Below, piece by piece: positions 48,667 through 61,651 of a DNA stretch of 64,000 nt. The position numbers and the translations under genes were made by a program. The stretch is from Ophthalmolycus amberensis. Lineage: Eukaryota > Chordata > Actinopteri > Perciformes > Zoarcidae. The notes under the pieces are model-generated. The model did not search any database. It was not told the origin of the DNA and saw only the letters and a list, made by a program, of their open reading frames with translations. The stretch's first letter is position 1, and each line of letters begins with the position of its first letter. The stretch is taken from positions 787,501 through 851,500 of the forward strand of contig JAFEUB010000845.1 in assembly GCA_024529925.1 (NCBI GenBank). The letters are read 5' to 3'.

Positions 48667-49580
48667 AACTTCTCACATTGCTGCAGTGATGTACAGGTGT
48701 ACTCTTAGCCCCTGTGACATTACTGGGAGATGTTGAGGATGCAATTGAGATCACACCCATAAGTGATGCTGGGTGTGGTCAGAGGTTTTAGAAACAGTCT
48801 TGGAATTTTCAACACTGTTCAAATGCAGCTGCTAGACTTTTAACTGGAACAAAGAAAAAACACATCACGCCAGTTGTTGCTCACCTCCATTGGTTGTACT
48901 GGTTGATGTCTGTGTTCTTAGTTCTTTACAGAATTCACTCATAAATAATATTTATTTTATTTACATTTTAGATATGTTTCCAGTGAGATATTAATGACTT
49001 TTAAAAGTGGCGTTGCTGTTGTAAACATAATTCTTGGTGCTCTAGAAACATTAATTATATTTCAAATATAAATCCTCTTCTCAATTTATTAATAAGCAAT
49101 TATTTACTGATGAAAAATAACCAATAAGAGTATCGATATAGAACTAAACCTTTCAGGAGTATCGATAAGAGTAGTAGTATCGATACAATCCTAAAGATAC
49201 CGATCGCTAGACAAGACGCGGGGTGTCTGAAGCTTTCATTGGGACTGCTGCGCTTTTCCCCCCATTCCAATGGCCTCTTTATTCACAATACTCGCCAACA
49301 AATTATATTGTGAAAGTATCTCTCAAATAGTCCTTTCTGTCTACGTCTCACTGATATTTCAGAACTATTATTCCTTTGGAATATACCTCACTGATATTGT
49401 TGAAAACGCCATATTGACATGCCAAGTGCGAAAGCTTGACATGCCAAGCAACAGTTACCAAAGGGGGAGGGGCTTAGCAAAGGATCGATTGTTATGGTTC
49501 CTTGAACTTCTCACCTTGCTGCAGTGATGCACAGTGTACTATTGGGTCCCGGGACATCACTATTGGGTGTGCTGCTCTCT
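48667..49580 (+). repeat. Two copies of a short direct repeat (48667-48740 and 49505-49575)
   Basis: AACTTCTCACATTGCTGCAG then TGATGTACAG at 48667 matches AACTTCTCACCTTGCTGCAG then TGATGCACAG at 49505. Similarity continues into GTGTACT...CC..GGGACATCACT. Between them are a LINE remnant and a TATCGATA-rich segment (about 49115-49205). Confidence 0.75.
48800..48970 (+). mobile_element. LINE ORF2 fragment, decayed
   Basis: Pieces such as LLTGTKKK-like and HH..PV..HLHWL-like in shifted frames (AGACTTTTAACTGGAACAAAG, CAGTTGTTGCTCACCTCCATTGG) resemble the ARVLTGT.K..HITPVL.SLHWLPV segment of fish LINE ORF2. Frameshifts break it. Confidence 0.55.
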
Positions 49581-49829
49581 TTAAAAACAGAGTGGCGGAA
49601 ACTAGCGAGCCATGCCACAATGTCATGAATCAAAGTCTTATTTTAATGATACAACTAAATTATTAATAACGGTGAAGCTCCAATATATTACCAATGTGTT
49701 TGTGATATTATTGTGGTTCAGTGGTTAAGGTCATAGAAAGGATCATCTTCATGGTTTCGAGAAATCAACATTAACTTCACTGCTGCCTGCTTGGCTAGAT
49801 GTAAATAAAGGTTGCTGTATTCAGTGGTA

Positions 49830-50255
49830 GGGTGGATGAATGAAAGGAAAAGGACAGACAAAAGGGAGAGGAGGGGCTAGAGAGAATAGAGTAAAGAAGA
49901 GAGGGTAAAAAGGGTATGAAATATGAACAGGAAAAAAAAGGATGATGTCGGAAAGCACAAAAAGACAGTAAGGGAGCAAGGAAGACGCTTGACGAGCACG
50001 GAAATGAAGTAAAAGAGATGGCAAAGAGTGATAAGATGGTAGACGGTAAGGTAGAAAAGAAGTCGAGGGATTTAGGAAACTGAAAGAATGAGTACGACAG
50101 CAAAAAAGGAGGAGAGGAGCTGGCAGCATCAAATTTACTGTTAATGCACTGCCCCTTGAGGAATATGTTAACGCCAAGATGTATGAGAGAGAGAGACTTA
50201 TGGAAAGAATGAGGGAGAGAGGGGGGATGCCATCAATATTTATGGGTGTTGATGC

Positions 50256-50290
<35 letters not shown>
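49830..50290. repeat. Purine-rich tract with (GA)n end
   Basis: The plus strand is A/G-biased over about 460 bp and ends in (GA)n at 50257-50290. Ser/Leu-rich minus frames are artefacts of this. Confidence 0.75.
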
Positions 50291-50291
<1 letters not shown>

Positions 50292-51504
50292 CAATTATTC
50301 GAAAGCAAGACAAAAGATTATCTACCACCAACAAAAAACTGTTTCCTCCATTTAAAGGAGAGGTCTGTGTTGTACTCTTTTTTCCAACAACCTCAACCAA
50401 CAACACATTTCTTAATTTCTGACTGTGCGGCCGTAGGCTCTCAAGCCCATTGGTTCCTAAAACTGGTCACAAACACACGTCGTGTTTGAATCTAATCCTT
50501 TTGAATTGCTCCTCAAATGTTATTAGGTTTACCTTTCAAAGTATGCAAGTAGTTCAACGTTGGACAACGAACAACTCAAAGATGTTTAATTACCATTTTT
50601 TTGGCTGGGAAAGCAGAAGCACCACCTTTTTTTGCAACATAATTAATGTTCCCAACCTGAACCTACAAACAGTAAATGAGCATAATAATTAATTAAATGC
50701 ATAATTAAATACACAAGATACTCCAAAGAGTGAGGGTTATGATTTAGAAATATTCAACTGATTGGATCAAAATGTAGATTCTTCAATTGACATGAGGTTA
50801 TCATTAGAGACGTCACTCTGTCGGTCCCCTGCTCAACTAAAACAACACACAGCTATTGTGAAGTGACACACAACTGTTGTTACAGAGGGATGTGTCTTAT
50901 CCCTCACAAACAACCTTTGGCTTGACGCAGATAGCAACTGCAGGGAGCCAAACATTGCAATCTAGCTGCTCACGACAACTAGCTTAATCTGGTTTAATCT
51001 GCTGCCTTTGATGTAAAAAGGTAAGTGAGGAGATACAGAAGGTTTGATAAAAGATTTCCACTTAATAAGCTCTAAATGGTCCACTGTTTCGACCAATCAG
51101 AGTGAATTGGGAAACATCCATCAATGGGCACAACATCCAATCTATTCAGACTGCTGAACAAATGTAATATGTGGGCGGCAATTCCTGCGAAAGGAACCTC
51201 CGTTTGTTAGCTGGTAGCTAGCAACACATGAACCAGGCTGCCTCCCTCTCTCCCTGCCTGAGCATGAATATTCATCAAACCAAAACAGCAAAGTAACTCT
51301 GCTGTGCTGCTGAATTTCCCCGGGGTTTATATGGGTTATATATGCTCTAATATCTCTCTTTCATTATTTTCTCATCCTTCTATCTCTTCCTCATCTCTCC
51401 CTTCCCGTTGACACTTCTTTTTGCTTTCCTCCTTCCCTTCTCACATCCACATCTAAGACACAGTGTGTTTTGTTTTGCGGGTTTCATCTCTGCTGCAGCA
51501 GCAG

Positions 51505-51545
51505 TGTGTGTGTGTGCGCGTGTGTGTGTGTGTGTGTGAGAGCGT

Positions 51546-51580
<35 letters not shown>
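51505..51580 (+). repeat. (GT)n microsatellite, compound
   Basis: Two GT blocks separated by GAGAGCGTGG. Confidence 0.95.
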
Positions 51581-51582
<2 letters not shown>

Positions 51583-52926
51583 AGCTGCCTAAGCTTTGAT
51601 GAATAAACAGTTAAACTTGAGCCTGAAGTGTGGCCATGTAAGGCTGCAGTTGCAATTTGGGTGGGCCACTGTAGCATCTCTACCATGTGTGAGAGGACAA
51701 AGAAGCACAAATGAGACTGACGTATTACTGCGCAAGGTGCATGCAGGAAAGTAGAGCTACAGCAACTGCTCTGTGTTTGCTGACTGTAAAGAGGTTATTA
51801 AGTACTTTGAGTAATTATTTGTCCATCCAAACGTTGAGTTATAAGGGGAGACCCTACCGATGAATAGGGTAAAAAAAATGAATAGATATCAACTTCACCA
51901 CAGCACGTACATTAAGGCAATTATCATGAATTCTGGAATTCTATAATTGTATGTGCTTATTTGCACACAATTGTAGAACAGAAATATAAACATTGAATGA
52001 AGCCAGCATACAAATCCTTGTTTTTTACTGAGAGAAATTTATATATCTCTATATCAATCCATAAATCAGAAAATACAGCCATTCAAATCTATTTACTGGA
52101 AGGTTTTGTGTATGTAAGTGCTGGAGTGTGAGGAAAAAAAACTCATTTTAAGAAAAAGCCCTTTAAATATAGATTAGCTTTGTGTTTACCTACATTTTGC
52201 AAGACTACAGCTGAATAGGGTAAAACAATATTTAACTGATTGATATCACCTTGAAAATTACCTAGTTGATGACTTGTATTGATAATGTATCAAAATACAA
52301 ATGAGGCATTATCTTATGCTAACTTTTGGTGAACATAGGACAAATCTAAAAACGCAAATGGTCAAAGAAACACTGGTGTACATTGGATGTTTTCTTTCCT
52401 CTAGAAGACGACATGTTATGGAAGCCAAAATTTCTGCTCCGGATGGTAATGTGAATACATGCAAGAGGATGCAACAAAATGACACAATTAATTGAGCAAC
52501 ATGAACTCTGATTGATTGTTGTATTTTATCACTGTTTTCAAACTCAGGTGGCAATTGTGTTATTTCAATAAATGAATATGTCTTCTCCGATTCATGCGTG
52601 TCGTGTGGTGTTTTCATCAACTGCTATGGTCGTAGACAGTTGGGGTGAGAATTTGAAAAACTGGGGACATCCAGGTAAACCATCCCTGTTCATTATACTC
52701 TGTTTGGAGTCTTTATGCTGAGTCATGTATCACATTTAAACCTATGTAAACCTATAGCTTACCGCCCAGGCGGCAGAGGCACCAGGAAAGAGTTGAATAT
52801 TATATCTAGCAGGTAAGTTTTGTTGTTGTAGAGTAAGGGAGCTGCTTTTTGTAAAGTTGTCAAACAGCATTATCTTTTGTTGGTAACTTTGCAATCTACG
52901 GCGTAGAGCCCTAGAATACATCTAGA

Positions 52927-53482
52927 CCAGGGATGTCACAAGAACCAAATGTCATAATGCAAATTTTTCTCCAGTACCACAGGTACCCCGTAGGTACCGG
53001 GATTAGGGCTTGAATCTCACCACAAACCATCGTCCCGAGAAAAATAGAGAATCCCCTGATAATGCTGCATTGAGAACAACAAATGCATCTTAAAATTGAT
53101 AGAACGTTAACAGTCCTGCTTGGCGAAATAACGGAGCTAACAGTATTTGCATTGAGTTACATTATGCTGCCTTGAAGCTCTATTCAGTAAAGAAATGAGT
53201 ACAGGGTAAAATAAATTATTACATTATCATCATTGTTCAAATGTATTCTTGTAAAATTTTGTTTTAAGCAATAAACTCGAGGTCTATCATCACTTATTAA
53301 TAATTAATTTGCAAAAATTGTATGCAAATGGTAATAAAGGACTGTATGTTGAAGTACATGGGAGTTACTGTTTTGTTTTTAGTCGTAGTATAGCCTTGGC
53401 TATTGAGGATTGTGGAATTTCACTGGTGTTGGTATCACAAACCAAATTGGTGGTACTGTGACACCCCGAATCACGGCCCTGC
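52927..53482. mobile_element. Possible hAT-like MITE remnant
   Basis: The left sequence CAGGGATGTCACAAGAACC and the right sequence GGTACTGTGACACCCCGAAT (to CCCTG at 53482) are loosely inverted. No matching 8-bp flanks were found, so the limits and unity of the element are uncertain. Confidence 0.3.
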
Positions 53483-56400
53483 AGTGTCCTGATTATCCAG
53501 TCAGCTTGCCCACCACAACACAACCACAAAACATTGAGCCGTGGGTTCAACTTTTTTGCAGGATGACTGATGTTTTGTTCCATACTGGTCTCTTCAAATG
53601 ACTGAGGAGGCTTCATTTTTTTCATCCAATGCGATCTGAATGTAGCCAAAGACCCTCAATGAGATTTGATGAGAAAGAATACCCAGAATGAGTTCGGTAG
53701 GAACACAAAACAGTACAAATCTTGTGAACGTCTACTGAGAGGGACCGTCAGAATGGAATAATTGTTCCAATTATTTAATATGACTTACTAAACATACACG
53801 CAAGAATTTACAATCCTTTGTGGTAGATACCTGCAGGTTCCCCAACCCCCTCAGAGGAAACCTATAATATAAACAGCTGTTAATAAGCTCATACAGTTCA
53901 GGTAAACTCTGGAGGAAGGTGTAGTCTCTGCTTGTTTTCAACCTTCCAGCTTATTCATGGTGGTCGAAATGGCTAGTTATATAAATAAGACACAGTTCTG
54001 GTACAATTTTTCTATGTAGCAGCAAATGGTTGGACTACACTGACAACAAATGTCCTACACTGCTTTTGTTTGTACTGTGGCAAAAATGGATGCAAAAAAA
54101 TGGATGCAAAATAAGAGTACCCCTGACACATCGTTTTGACAATATCAATATATTGTAGGGCACACCTGGCTGAGACGCGACACATACAGTTGGCAGTGAA
54201 AGATACCAGGATGATTATCTGGCTTTAATCAGCAATCGTCCTGCGCTTAAATTAGGCAGCAGGTTACTGCCCTGTAAATGTCTGTGACGGGAGGCTGGCA
54301 TCTCTATTGAAGACACACTTACACCTAGATGATAGATGTACAGCAGTGCCCCTTGCTTTTTTATGGATTGTTGTTCAAGTACAGTTTAATGTGGATATAC
54401 CGGTTTTATTAACAGGCTTCTTTAATGTTATTCTTTTTATCCTGTTTTCTAGCTGCTGAACACATCAGTGTCCACATACGATTTATAACTTACTTTGCTG
54501 TTTGTTCTCTCGAAGCAGAGAGAGTTGACTGCTGTGTTGTAATGATCTTTGTCAACAAATACCCTTTGTACGTGACCAGTTATTGTGTTTATGGTCTTTT
54601 TTTATGGGATTACAAGCAAGTCATTGGCTGGAAAATGTCACATCTCTGCCAGTACTACTCACAAATATACTTTCATCTTTATTAAGCAGCGAGAGACCAT
54701 GCTTCATGACTTCATCTATCTGCAGAGAGACAACAACACTGGAGACTTTAGACTTAGAAAACTTGAATGCCCCCAAAGGGGAAATTTGTGGTACAGCACA
54801 GTAAACAATAAACATAATATATACAGACTTAAAACAAAGAACAGAGACAACAACAAAAGTCAATGATTGTGATCTTATATTAAATGAGACATTTTTGCAC
54901 ATCCCTAAAGCACAACCCCCAGTCTATGAAAAGACAGAACAACACTCACAAACAAACTGAGCTGCCTGAATATGTGTCGAATGGTATATATTTGTTGTTC
55001 AAAGCTTGACATTCAAGCCAACATGGACATTAAGTCTTATTGAATTTACACACCGGGGGCTTTTTTTTCATGTGAATGCAAACACTACACCGTTGTAACT
55101 TTCTTGGGGGGGGAAAGGTCTATTTCACTGAGCTTTTGCACCTTGATTAAAGGCATCAAACAATCACATTGTACAGACGTGTTCAAATTGCAGAATTTAT
55201 TGTACACCAACATGGACGCTCCAAGCCAAGAGAGCAAACTATATTACTCCTTTCAATCCTGACAAAGGCAGCACATACCAGATCCAAACCTTCTGTTCTT
55301 ACCTTTCACAATAAAAGCAGATGCAGATCTGAGTCATGATCCTGGTTGTTAGCCCTCTGCCTGCGCAAAAGTATTCAAACCTTTTATTGATAAAGTAGTG
55401 ACTGTCGAGAATTTGCATCATTCATGGAATGAATAGTTTTGGTCCGACATATTTGCTTGTGAGCATTTCGTATTTCCGTGTTGATAATTCATCACGCCCC
55501 CGGTGTGTAAAGGACCTAAAAGCAGCTCAGAATTATAGAAAGTTGATTATCTACAGATTTATGACGATGAGTAAAGACAGTGTGGTACCAAAGAAAGACA
55601 TTTTATAATGGCATGCACAATAACATGTGTTTTATCTTGTTTACAAAAGTGATTTTTCTCCAGGGATACAATATTTTTCAAAATCATGTTTAATCTAAAG
55701 TAAAGTTTGATGAAAGTTCATAATTCCTTTGTCTTTTCTAGGCCTAGTTTGTTTTAAAGGAGGAAAACAAATATTGAATCATAAATTGGATGTGTTGTAG
55801 AGGAAGTCTGAGATTTTATGTTTCGGGCCAAAGTAGCTGTTGTGTTGGGATTGTTTGGTCAAATATCTATCCATATTTAATTTTAGTCAAACAAACTCAG
55901 TGACTAAAACTGTGACTTTAAGTTGGCTGCCTATGTTTGTTTTGTTTCCTACATTTCTTCTTTTAGGCCAAGACTTGCTTTTAATAAAGTTACTACTACA
56001 AAGCTATGGAAGTCAAATGATGTAACATTCTGTGCAAAAAGCTCAAAAACAAAATTAAGCACGATGGGGTCACATTTGTTATTTGGAGAACATGTGAGGA
56101 AAAAGTCATGAGTATATCAAATGTTTGAGGACAGAATTGAATTGTTTTACTGATTATGCGTGAAAATCCCTCCTTATGTGACATTCAAACTGCTAGCTCA
56201 TCATTTATGTGCCTCACATGCAAAGTTCACCTGACAGCAAAACGCCACTGGGTTTGACCTGGATGTCAATCTTTGTTCTGTTAGACTCCACCTTCTAAAT
56301 CACATCAGGTCATTTACTCCGGGTGGATACGTTGACTGTGAAATGAATTCAAGCCTGTTGATTAAGATAGCACCTCTTATTAAAACCTGTTAACCAAAAA

Positions 56401-56809
56401 AAAATGCACCTATACAACTCAAATTCTCCAAATCTGTTAAAAAACAACGCTGATCTGTGTGAGCGCTCACAGACCTGGCCTTGGATTGGTTTTCTGCAGT
56501 TTTGGCATCAACACACTTCCATACTGATCTGCTGCAACGTCTCTCAGTAGTAACACAAGATGCGCACACCCACTCATATGCACACGCATAGTAAAATCAC
56601 AATGAGAAAGTGTTTCGAAAAAGCCCATGAACAAAGCCTCCACTACACATAAGACCCCCCCAAATGCAACGCACGCACATGTACACTCATACACAATTCA
56701 TGAATCTCAATCGGAGCAGGTGTTCGAATTGTACAAGCTTGAATGCAACAAACTTCCCATTTCTTCGCAATACAAGCTGCTACTAAAACGCAAGATGAAG
56801 CGATTTGGT

Positions 56810-57050
56810 ATTTAAACACGTTTAAACGTACCACACGCACGGCAAACGCATTAATGCGCAGATCCAACACTTCGAAAATACATGTACGTCACGCACGCGC
56901 CGCGCCAAGCGCCATCTATACAGTGTGTTATGGCAGCCTCTCAGCTCAACATAAACACAGTGACGGAGTGCAGATGGACAGAGCGCAGTGCGCACTGTTG
57001 TGATCCAGGGCACACACGCATATATGTACATATATGCACATAAAGGCTGC
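56810..57050. promoter_or_regulatory. CpG-rich cluster with CRE- and NRF1-like motifs
   Basis: Against a very CpG-poor background this stretch has many CG dinucleotides (for example CACGCACGCGCCGCGCC near 56890). It carries a TACGTCAC element resembling a CRE half-site and GCGCAGTGCGCAC near 56983 resembling an NRF1 site. It lies just inside the presumed 5' intron of oprl1, as promoter CpG islands often do. The motif matches are by eye. Confidence 0.35.
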
Positions 57051-57094
57051 GTGCACGTGCTTGCATCTTCGTGGCAGGCTGTTCATTGTCTTAC

Positions 57095-57214
57095 CTCTCT
57101 GGTGGCAACAGCTCCAGAGCTCCCCGCAGACCGCCCAGAGGACACAACGGTTTGGAAGTTGTTTGATTCCCCCCCCCCCCCCCCCTTGCGTTACTGGGCA
57201 CTGTCTTATCAACC

Positions 57215-57260
<46 letters not shown>
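57095..57260 (-). promoter_or_regulatory. Candidate noncoding first exon and promoter of oprl1
   Basis: A 5' UTR exon is required by the acceptor at 48506. The best candidate read on the minus strand is GC-rich sequence ending GTTGCCACCAGAGAG followed by a good donor GTAAGA (GT at 57094-57093). An AATTTAAAG TATA-like stretch lies near 57285, followed downstream in transcript sense by a GA tract (57216-57269) and a G run (57169-57185). CpG-dense sequence follows at 56810-57000. The link to coding exon 1 is inferred, since no transcript evidence is available here. If correct, the 5' intron is about 8.6 kb. The start site is only a guess. Confidence 0.3.
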
Positions 57261-57262
<2 letters not shown>

Positions 57263-57269
57263 CTTTCTT
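57169..57269 (+). repeat. C17 homopolymer and (CT)n microsatellite
   Basis: Seventeen C residues at 57169-57185, then (CT)n at 57216-57269. In oprl1 sense these read as G17 and (GA)n and fall in the candidate first exon or promoter. Confidence 0.95.
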
Positions 57270-57299
57270 GGTTTGGGTTTGTTTTCTTTAAATTCGCAG

Positions 57300-57561
57300 T
57301 TTCCTCCCACTGTCATCAGGTAGTAAGCTGGTCGGTGTCAAAATCCAAAATCTCCGTCAGTCCGTCCAGGTTTTCACCGGGATGACGAGGGGAGAGAGGA
57401 ACAGCTTCACCTCCAGTCAGCATCAGCTGGCAGGCAGACAGAGATCGAGAGGGGGAGAGAGGGAGCGATGAAGAGAGGGAGGGGGAATAGAGAGGAGGGG
57501 TCTGCTGCGATAAAGATGCAGCCAGGCACTGCGCTTTGCTTTCTTCTTTTCTTGACTGATT

Positions 57562-57627
<66 letters not shown>

Positions 57628-59520
57628 GGGCAGATCGATGAGGGGTCTCTCAACACCCCCCTCTCTTTTCTCCATCTCTGCACTAGTAACCCATCTTGTA
57701 TGTGCATTTGGGTATCAAACTGCTCTTTGAGTATGTGTGTGTGTGTGTGCGTGCATGCAGTGAGCAAGTTGTCGGCTACACTGTGTACGGTGTGTTATAT
57801 TTGGAAAAGACACTTTGCATGGAACAAGCTTATATTGACACGCCGTCCCTGCCACGTCCAAAACTGATGCTCGAGGTTCAAAGCTTAGTGCCACTGACTT
57901 TGAGTTGGGATGAGAATGTGTTGGCTGGAGAAGGAAACAGAAAACATACTGTAATGCTTGAACTTGTCAAACAGAATGAATATTCCCGTAACACAAGTGT
58001 GATGTGACTGTTCCTTAATACACAAAAGTTCTACCTGCTACACATAAACAGTTGATGGAAACAAACTTAAGTAACAGAAATCAGGTCCTTATTGCTGGAA
58101 CAATAAATAAGTTATTAACAGCTTGCAGGAGCTACTTCTTTGTTACTTAGGCTGCTGTTGAATAGTTGCTTTGGCTTGGGAAGGTTCCTAACTAAGTGAA
58201 ATGACTCAGAAGTGTTTAAGTGGCAGCCATGATAAGAGCAGGTCTAATTCTCCAAATTCTATTTAAAAAAAAGGTGTTTTAGTACTTTCTTTCTTATCTC
58301 CATTAACATAGGGTACACTAGACCATCCTTTGAAGAAAAGGAAAGGCGATCCGTCGAGTTCAAGGCAAAGTGGTTCGTAAAAGACATACATCGCCCTTGT
58401 TTGTAAAGGCCTTTAGACTCATCACCTGTCTGTACAAATATTACTTTCCTCATATAACAGTGTCCGATTGGCAGATGAGGCTGGATACAACAGTAAGTAT
58501 TCATTTATTTTTTTGCGTAGTGTGTGTTTTGAACATGCGTTATGTAAAGATAAGAATATCAGTCTAAAATATAAGTTGCATCCAGGGGCCCATATCACAT
58601 GCTGCACTTTTCCTCATGCATTCATTTCGCTGCAATCATGTCATGTTTGAAACAAGTGAATCCCATTGCAACAAGTATATTTATGACAAAGAGCGGTTAC
58701 CTTCTCTGAGTTATCTCCCCAAACTGAAATACATGAAGGATGTTTAGCCTACTACCAAAACACAACACATGACTGAAACCTGTTGTCACTCCAAACTGAA
58801 TGACACAACAGCTAAATCTAACACCTTAAGTCTGTTTCCAGATGCTCTTAAAAGTTAGATTTTTTCCATTTTGAACTCAAAATCTTAAATTATGAGTGTG
58901 AATAATCCACAGATATACCCTAAAACGTCAGCTATTTATATTGTGGTTAGTCAAGTCTTACACTTCAAGAGGATGTGCCTTGACTTGTAATATTCCGCTG
59001 TATGTTTAACACGCCATTGAATTCAAAACCAAAAAGCTGAACCTGACCTTCATGACCCTCTCATGAATGGGATGATGCATCTCAAGGGGTTCATCCCGAA
59101 AAACGCAACATACAAATTCCACAACATAAAGTAGGCACGGTGTCTGTATGTCTTTACGTCTGTCTTCCAAGTTTACATCACTTGATGTATTTTTTTTGTC
59201 ACATTGCTTCACCAATAAAAATAAATAAATAATATATATATAAATATTATAAATGTAATTTTATGCTGTGTAAGACATATCTTGTAATGAAAAAAAACTA
59301 TGATTAATCATTTCATATCAAACAGCAATATAAGATGGGCAAACAAATATAAAACCAATCTATGGTAGAATGGTCACCAACTGGCTGGGATTCTCATACT
59401 GCCCCATTATTTCAAATTCTGGAGTTTTTAAAACATATTTGACATAAATCAACTTCAGATAGGTGCTTTATATTTCAATTTCTTTGCAAATCACGACCCA
59501 TTTCCTTTCAAAGTGTCCTT
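57300..59520. other. Upstream flank, no gene recognised
   Basis: Apart from the CT and GT microsatellites (57565-57623, 57737-57750) nothing was recognised. In mammals the neighbour upstream of OPRL1 is RGS19, but no RGS-domain sequence could be read here on the plus strand. Confidence 0.45.
57565..57623 (+). repeat. (CT)n microsatellite
   Basis: A long CT run; Arg/Glu-repeat frames on the minus strand are artefacts of it. Confidence 0.95.
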
Positions 59521-60003
59521 GTGACCATGTCTCAGATCCATTGTTATCTCACCAGATCTTCTGATCTTCTATACAGTCAGTTCTTCGGACCTAACCTCAG
59601 CCAGTTTTCACTTAGGTACAGCTCTGTGGAACAGCTTTCCTACTTCACTTCACAGTCGCGCCTCATTTCTGATTTAAAAAGAACAATCTTAAACAACTTC
59701 TCTCTGATGAGTACAGTACTTTGTAAATGAGGTATGATACAATATATGAAAACCGCACAAATATTTCTTATTGCAATCCTTGTTTTTCTTTCTTCCGTAG
59801 TCTTTTCCATCTCTAGTATTTATTATTATTTTAATGTTAGGTTGGTTCCTTATACAAGCCCTCAGTTTTGTTTTTTTAACTCACCAATGCATTTTCTTTG
59901 GCTATTGTATGTATCTTTTCTTTTGTTGTATTATGTGCACAACAACAAAGAAATAAGGGGCCGAACACCAAAACACAAGATTTTATATAAGAAGGAAGTC
60001 AGC

Positions 60004-60005
<2 letters not shown>
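59521..60005 (+). mobile_element. Possible LINE 3'-end remnant
   Basis: A 69-residue frame ends LRYSSVEQLSYFTSQSRLIS then DLKRTILNNF, loosely like the LWNSLP...DLKAFK.KLK end of LINE ORF2. AT-rich DNA follows. Similarity is weak. Confidence 0.35.

Positions 60006-60006
<1 letters not shown>

Positions 60007-60034
<28 letters not shown>
60007..60034 (+). repeat. (CA)n microsatellite
   Basis: Short CA run. Confidence 0.94.
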
Positions 60035-60957
60035 CCACACAAAGTTGTCATTTATTGTACCAAAGGAACACTAAAACAAAAATTTTTTTCGAGTTTACTC
60101 TATAAAACTCCACTGAAGGTGCCTGAAAATAACTTAGCATCACATTACATTCTTTGTTTGTCACCACTTACTCACAGGACAAAGATAAATAACCAAACAA
60201 GAAAGTGAATCCGGGATGAGGTCAGCAGTGTTTTATCACTGTCACAGTGACGTAAATGTGGTAAGTCATATGTTGTTTTCAAGACCTTAGCCGACCCAAT
60301 TTTCCAAATTGCCGGTAATTAATTATTGTGTGTAGAACTAAGTGTGTGTGTGTTTGTGTGTGTGTGAGAGAAAGAGAGTCTTAAATGATTTCCTAGCTGT
60401 AACTGTGACAGTTTGATGCCTGGTCAAGCAGTAATGTCAGGACTCCACAGGGTTCTCTGCTGGGTTCACTTTCTGGCATCAGATTAAGTCATTTGAGTCC
60501 TTCAGTTCACAAAAACAAACAGGTTCTGGATGAGAAAAATTGCCCCTTCGCTAAGTCCCTCCTGTTGAACGCAATCATAGTGTAGCATTTGGCTGGCTGC
60601 CACTGTCCAACAGCTATCCGGTTCTGATCCATAGACTCTAATGCAATAGTTTCATTTTATTTTCTTTTTTTTTACATTTCAGGCTGCTTTTGTGAATTTC
60701 TGGTTAAATGTTGTGCCTGGGGCATAAGTAAAAGGTATTACCTTGGTCGTTACTTGGAGTGGTTAAAATGAGCTATACGTTTGTAAAACCTTATGTTTCT
60801 ACGTAAAAAACAGTGGAGCTAACATTAACGAAGTACATTAGCACACCATTACTAGTGTTCTATGTATTTTACACACGCTACTGAAGGTATACTGAATGTT
60901 TATGCATACTGTTTTTACTTTTTAATGATTGTAACAATGCATGCCTGCTGCCTATAT

Positions 60958-61032
60958 ACAGGGATGGGTCAAATGCACAGACAAATTTCCCCCTTACCGG
61001 GATAAATATAGTCTAATAATAAAAATAAAAAA
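60958..61032 (+). mobile_element. 3' tail of a fish LINE/SINE
   Basis: GGGATGGGTCAAATGCACAG ACAAATTTCCCCCTTACC GGGATAAATATAGT followed by AATAATAAAAATAAAA follows the usual 3' tail of abundant fish retroposons (GGATGGGTCAAATGCAGAG..., AATTTCCCCACGGG, short AT repeats). Confidence 0.6.
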
Positions 61033-61651
61033 CTGCAATTTGCTTTAAAAGACACCAGAAAATAGTAATTACAATGTGGATGAGATGGTAGCAGCAAGGA
61101 CAAAGTTGGATTGGGTACAGATGTAAAAAGAAAAAAAAAGAATTATCGAACCTCTTTTTTTTCTCCCTGAAAAGATGGCGCTTTAGTGTGGTTTATTTAT
61201 TGGTGCTGTCTAAAGGCTCTAAAAGGAACCACAGAGGACTCATTAAATACAATCAACAGATGGACCTCTGACCCGACCTCAAACTTTATCCTAATGTATC
61301 TCTTATATTATCGTCTTAAATATGAATAAAGTATTTATGAATATACTGGCAGGGTATACATGTGATGTCAGCAGTTGTGGAAGTGGCCATGGCAAAGACG
61401 GAACACAAACTATCAGAAAATCTGACCAACGATGCAATGCTAATTTTAACTAGAATAATGCAGAAAAAAACACACAAGAACAAAAGGACAGTCAACTCAC
61501 AGACTTAACGCTGATTAACTACAGCTGTGAACTAATCAACCACAGTTGTCATTATGGGTGACGGGGCAATTGAGCAAGTGGAGTAAATGCAACCCCATTA
61601 TTCAAGTAGTGGAAGCAAAGCTGTAGTTTTATCAACACGCTTCATGTCTTT

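Larger units (their letters stand above)
48506..57094 (-). other. oprl1: Inferred oprl1 5' UTR intron
   Basis: The region upstream of coding exon 1 up to the candidate noncoding exon. It contains the repeats listed separately, a purine-rich tract with a GA run, and a long GT repeat. No independent coding gene is recognisable; frames at 52309-52620, 53365-53649 and 54425-54902 have no known motifs. Confidence 0.4.

Noticed and set aside
49795..50294. 157-residue Ser/Leu/Pro-rich minus frame
   Set aside because: Antisense of a GA-rich tract and (GA)n repeat.
57316..57767. Minus frames with Arg-Glu repeats
   Set aside because: Translation of (CT)n on the opposite strand; no conserved sequence.
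10496..60034. CRISPR-like arrays or direct-repeat systems
   Set aside because: The regular repeats are microsatellites and transposon ends in a vertebrate genome; no spacer-repeat structure.
59734..60105. 123-residue hydrophobic frame resembling a membrane protein
   Set aside because: AT-rich sequence biases towards Phe/Leu/Ile/Tyr, it runs into a CA repeat, and it abuts a possible LINE tail.
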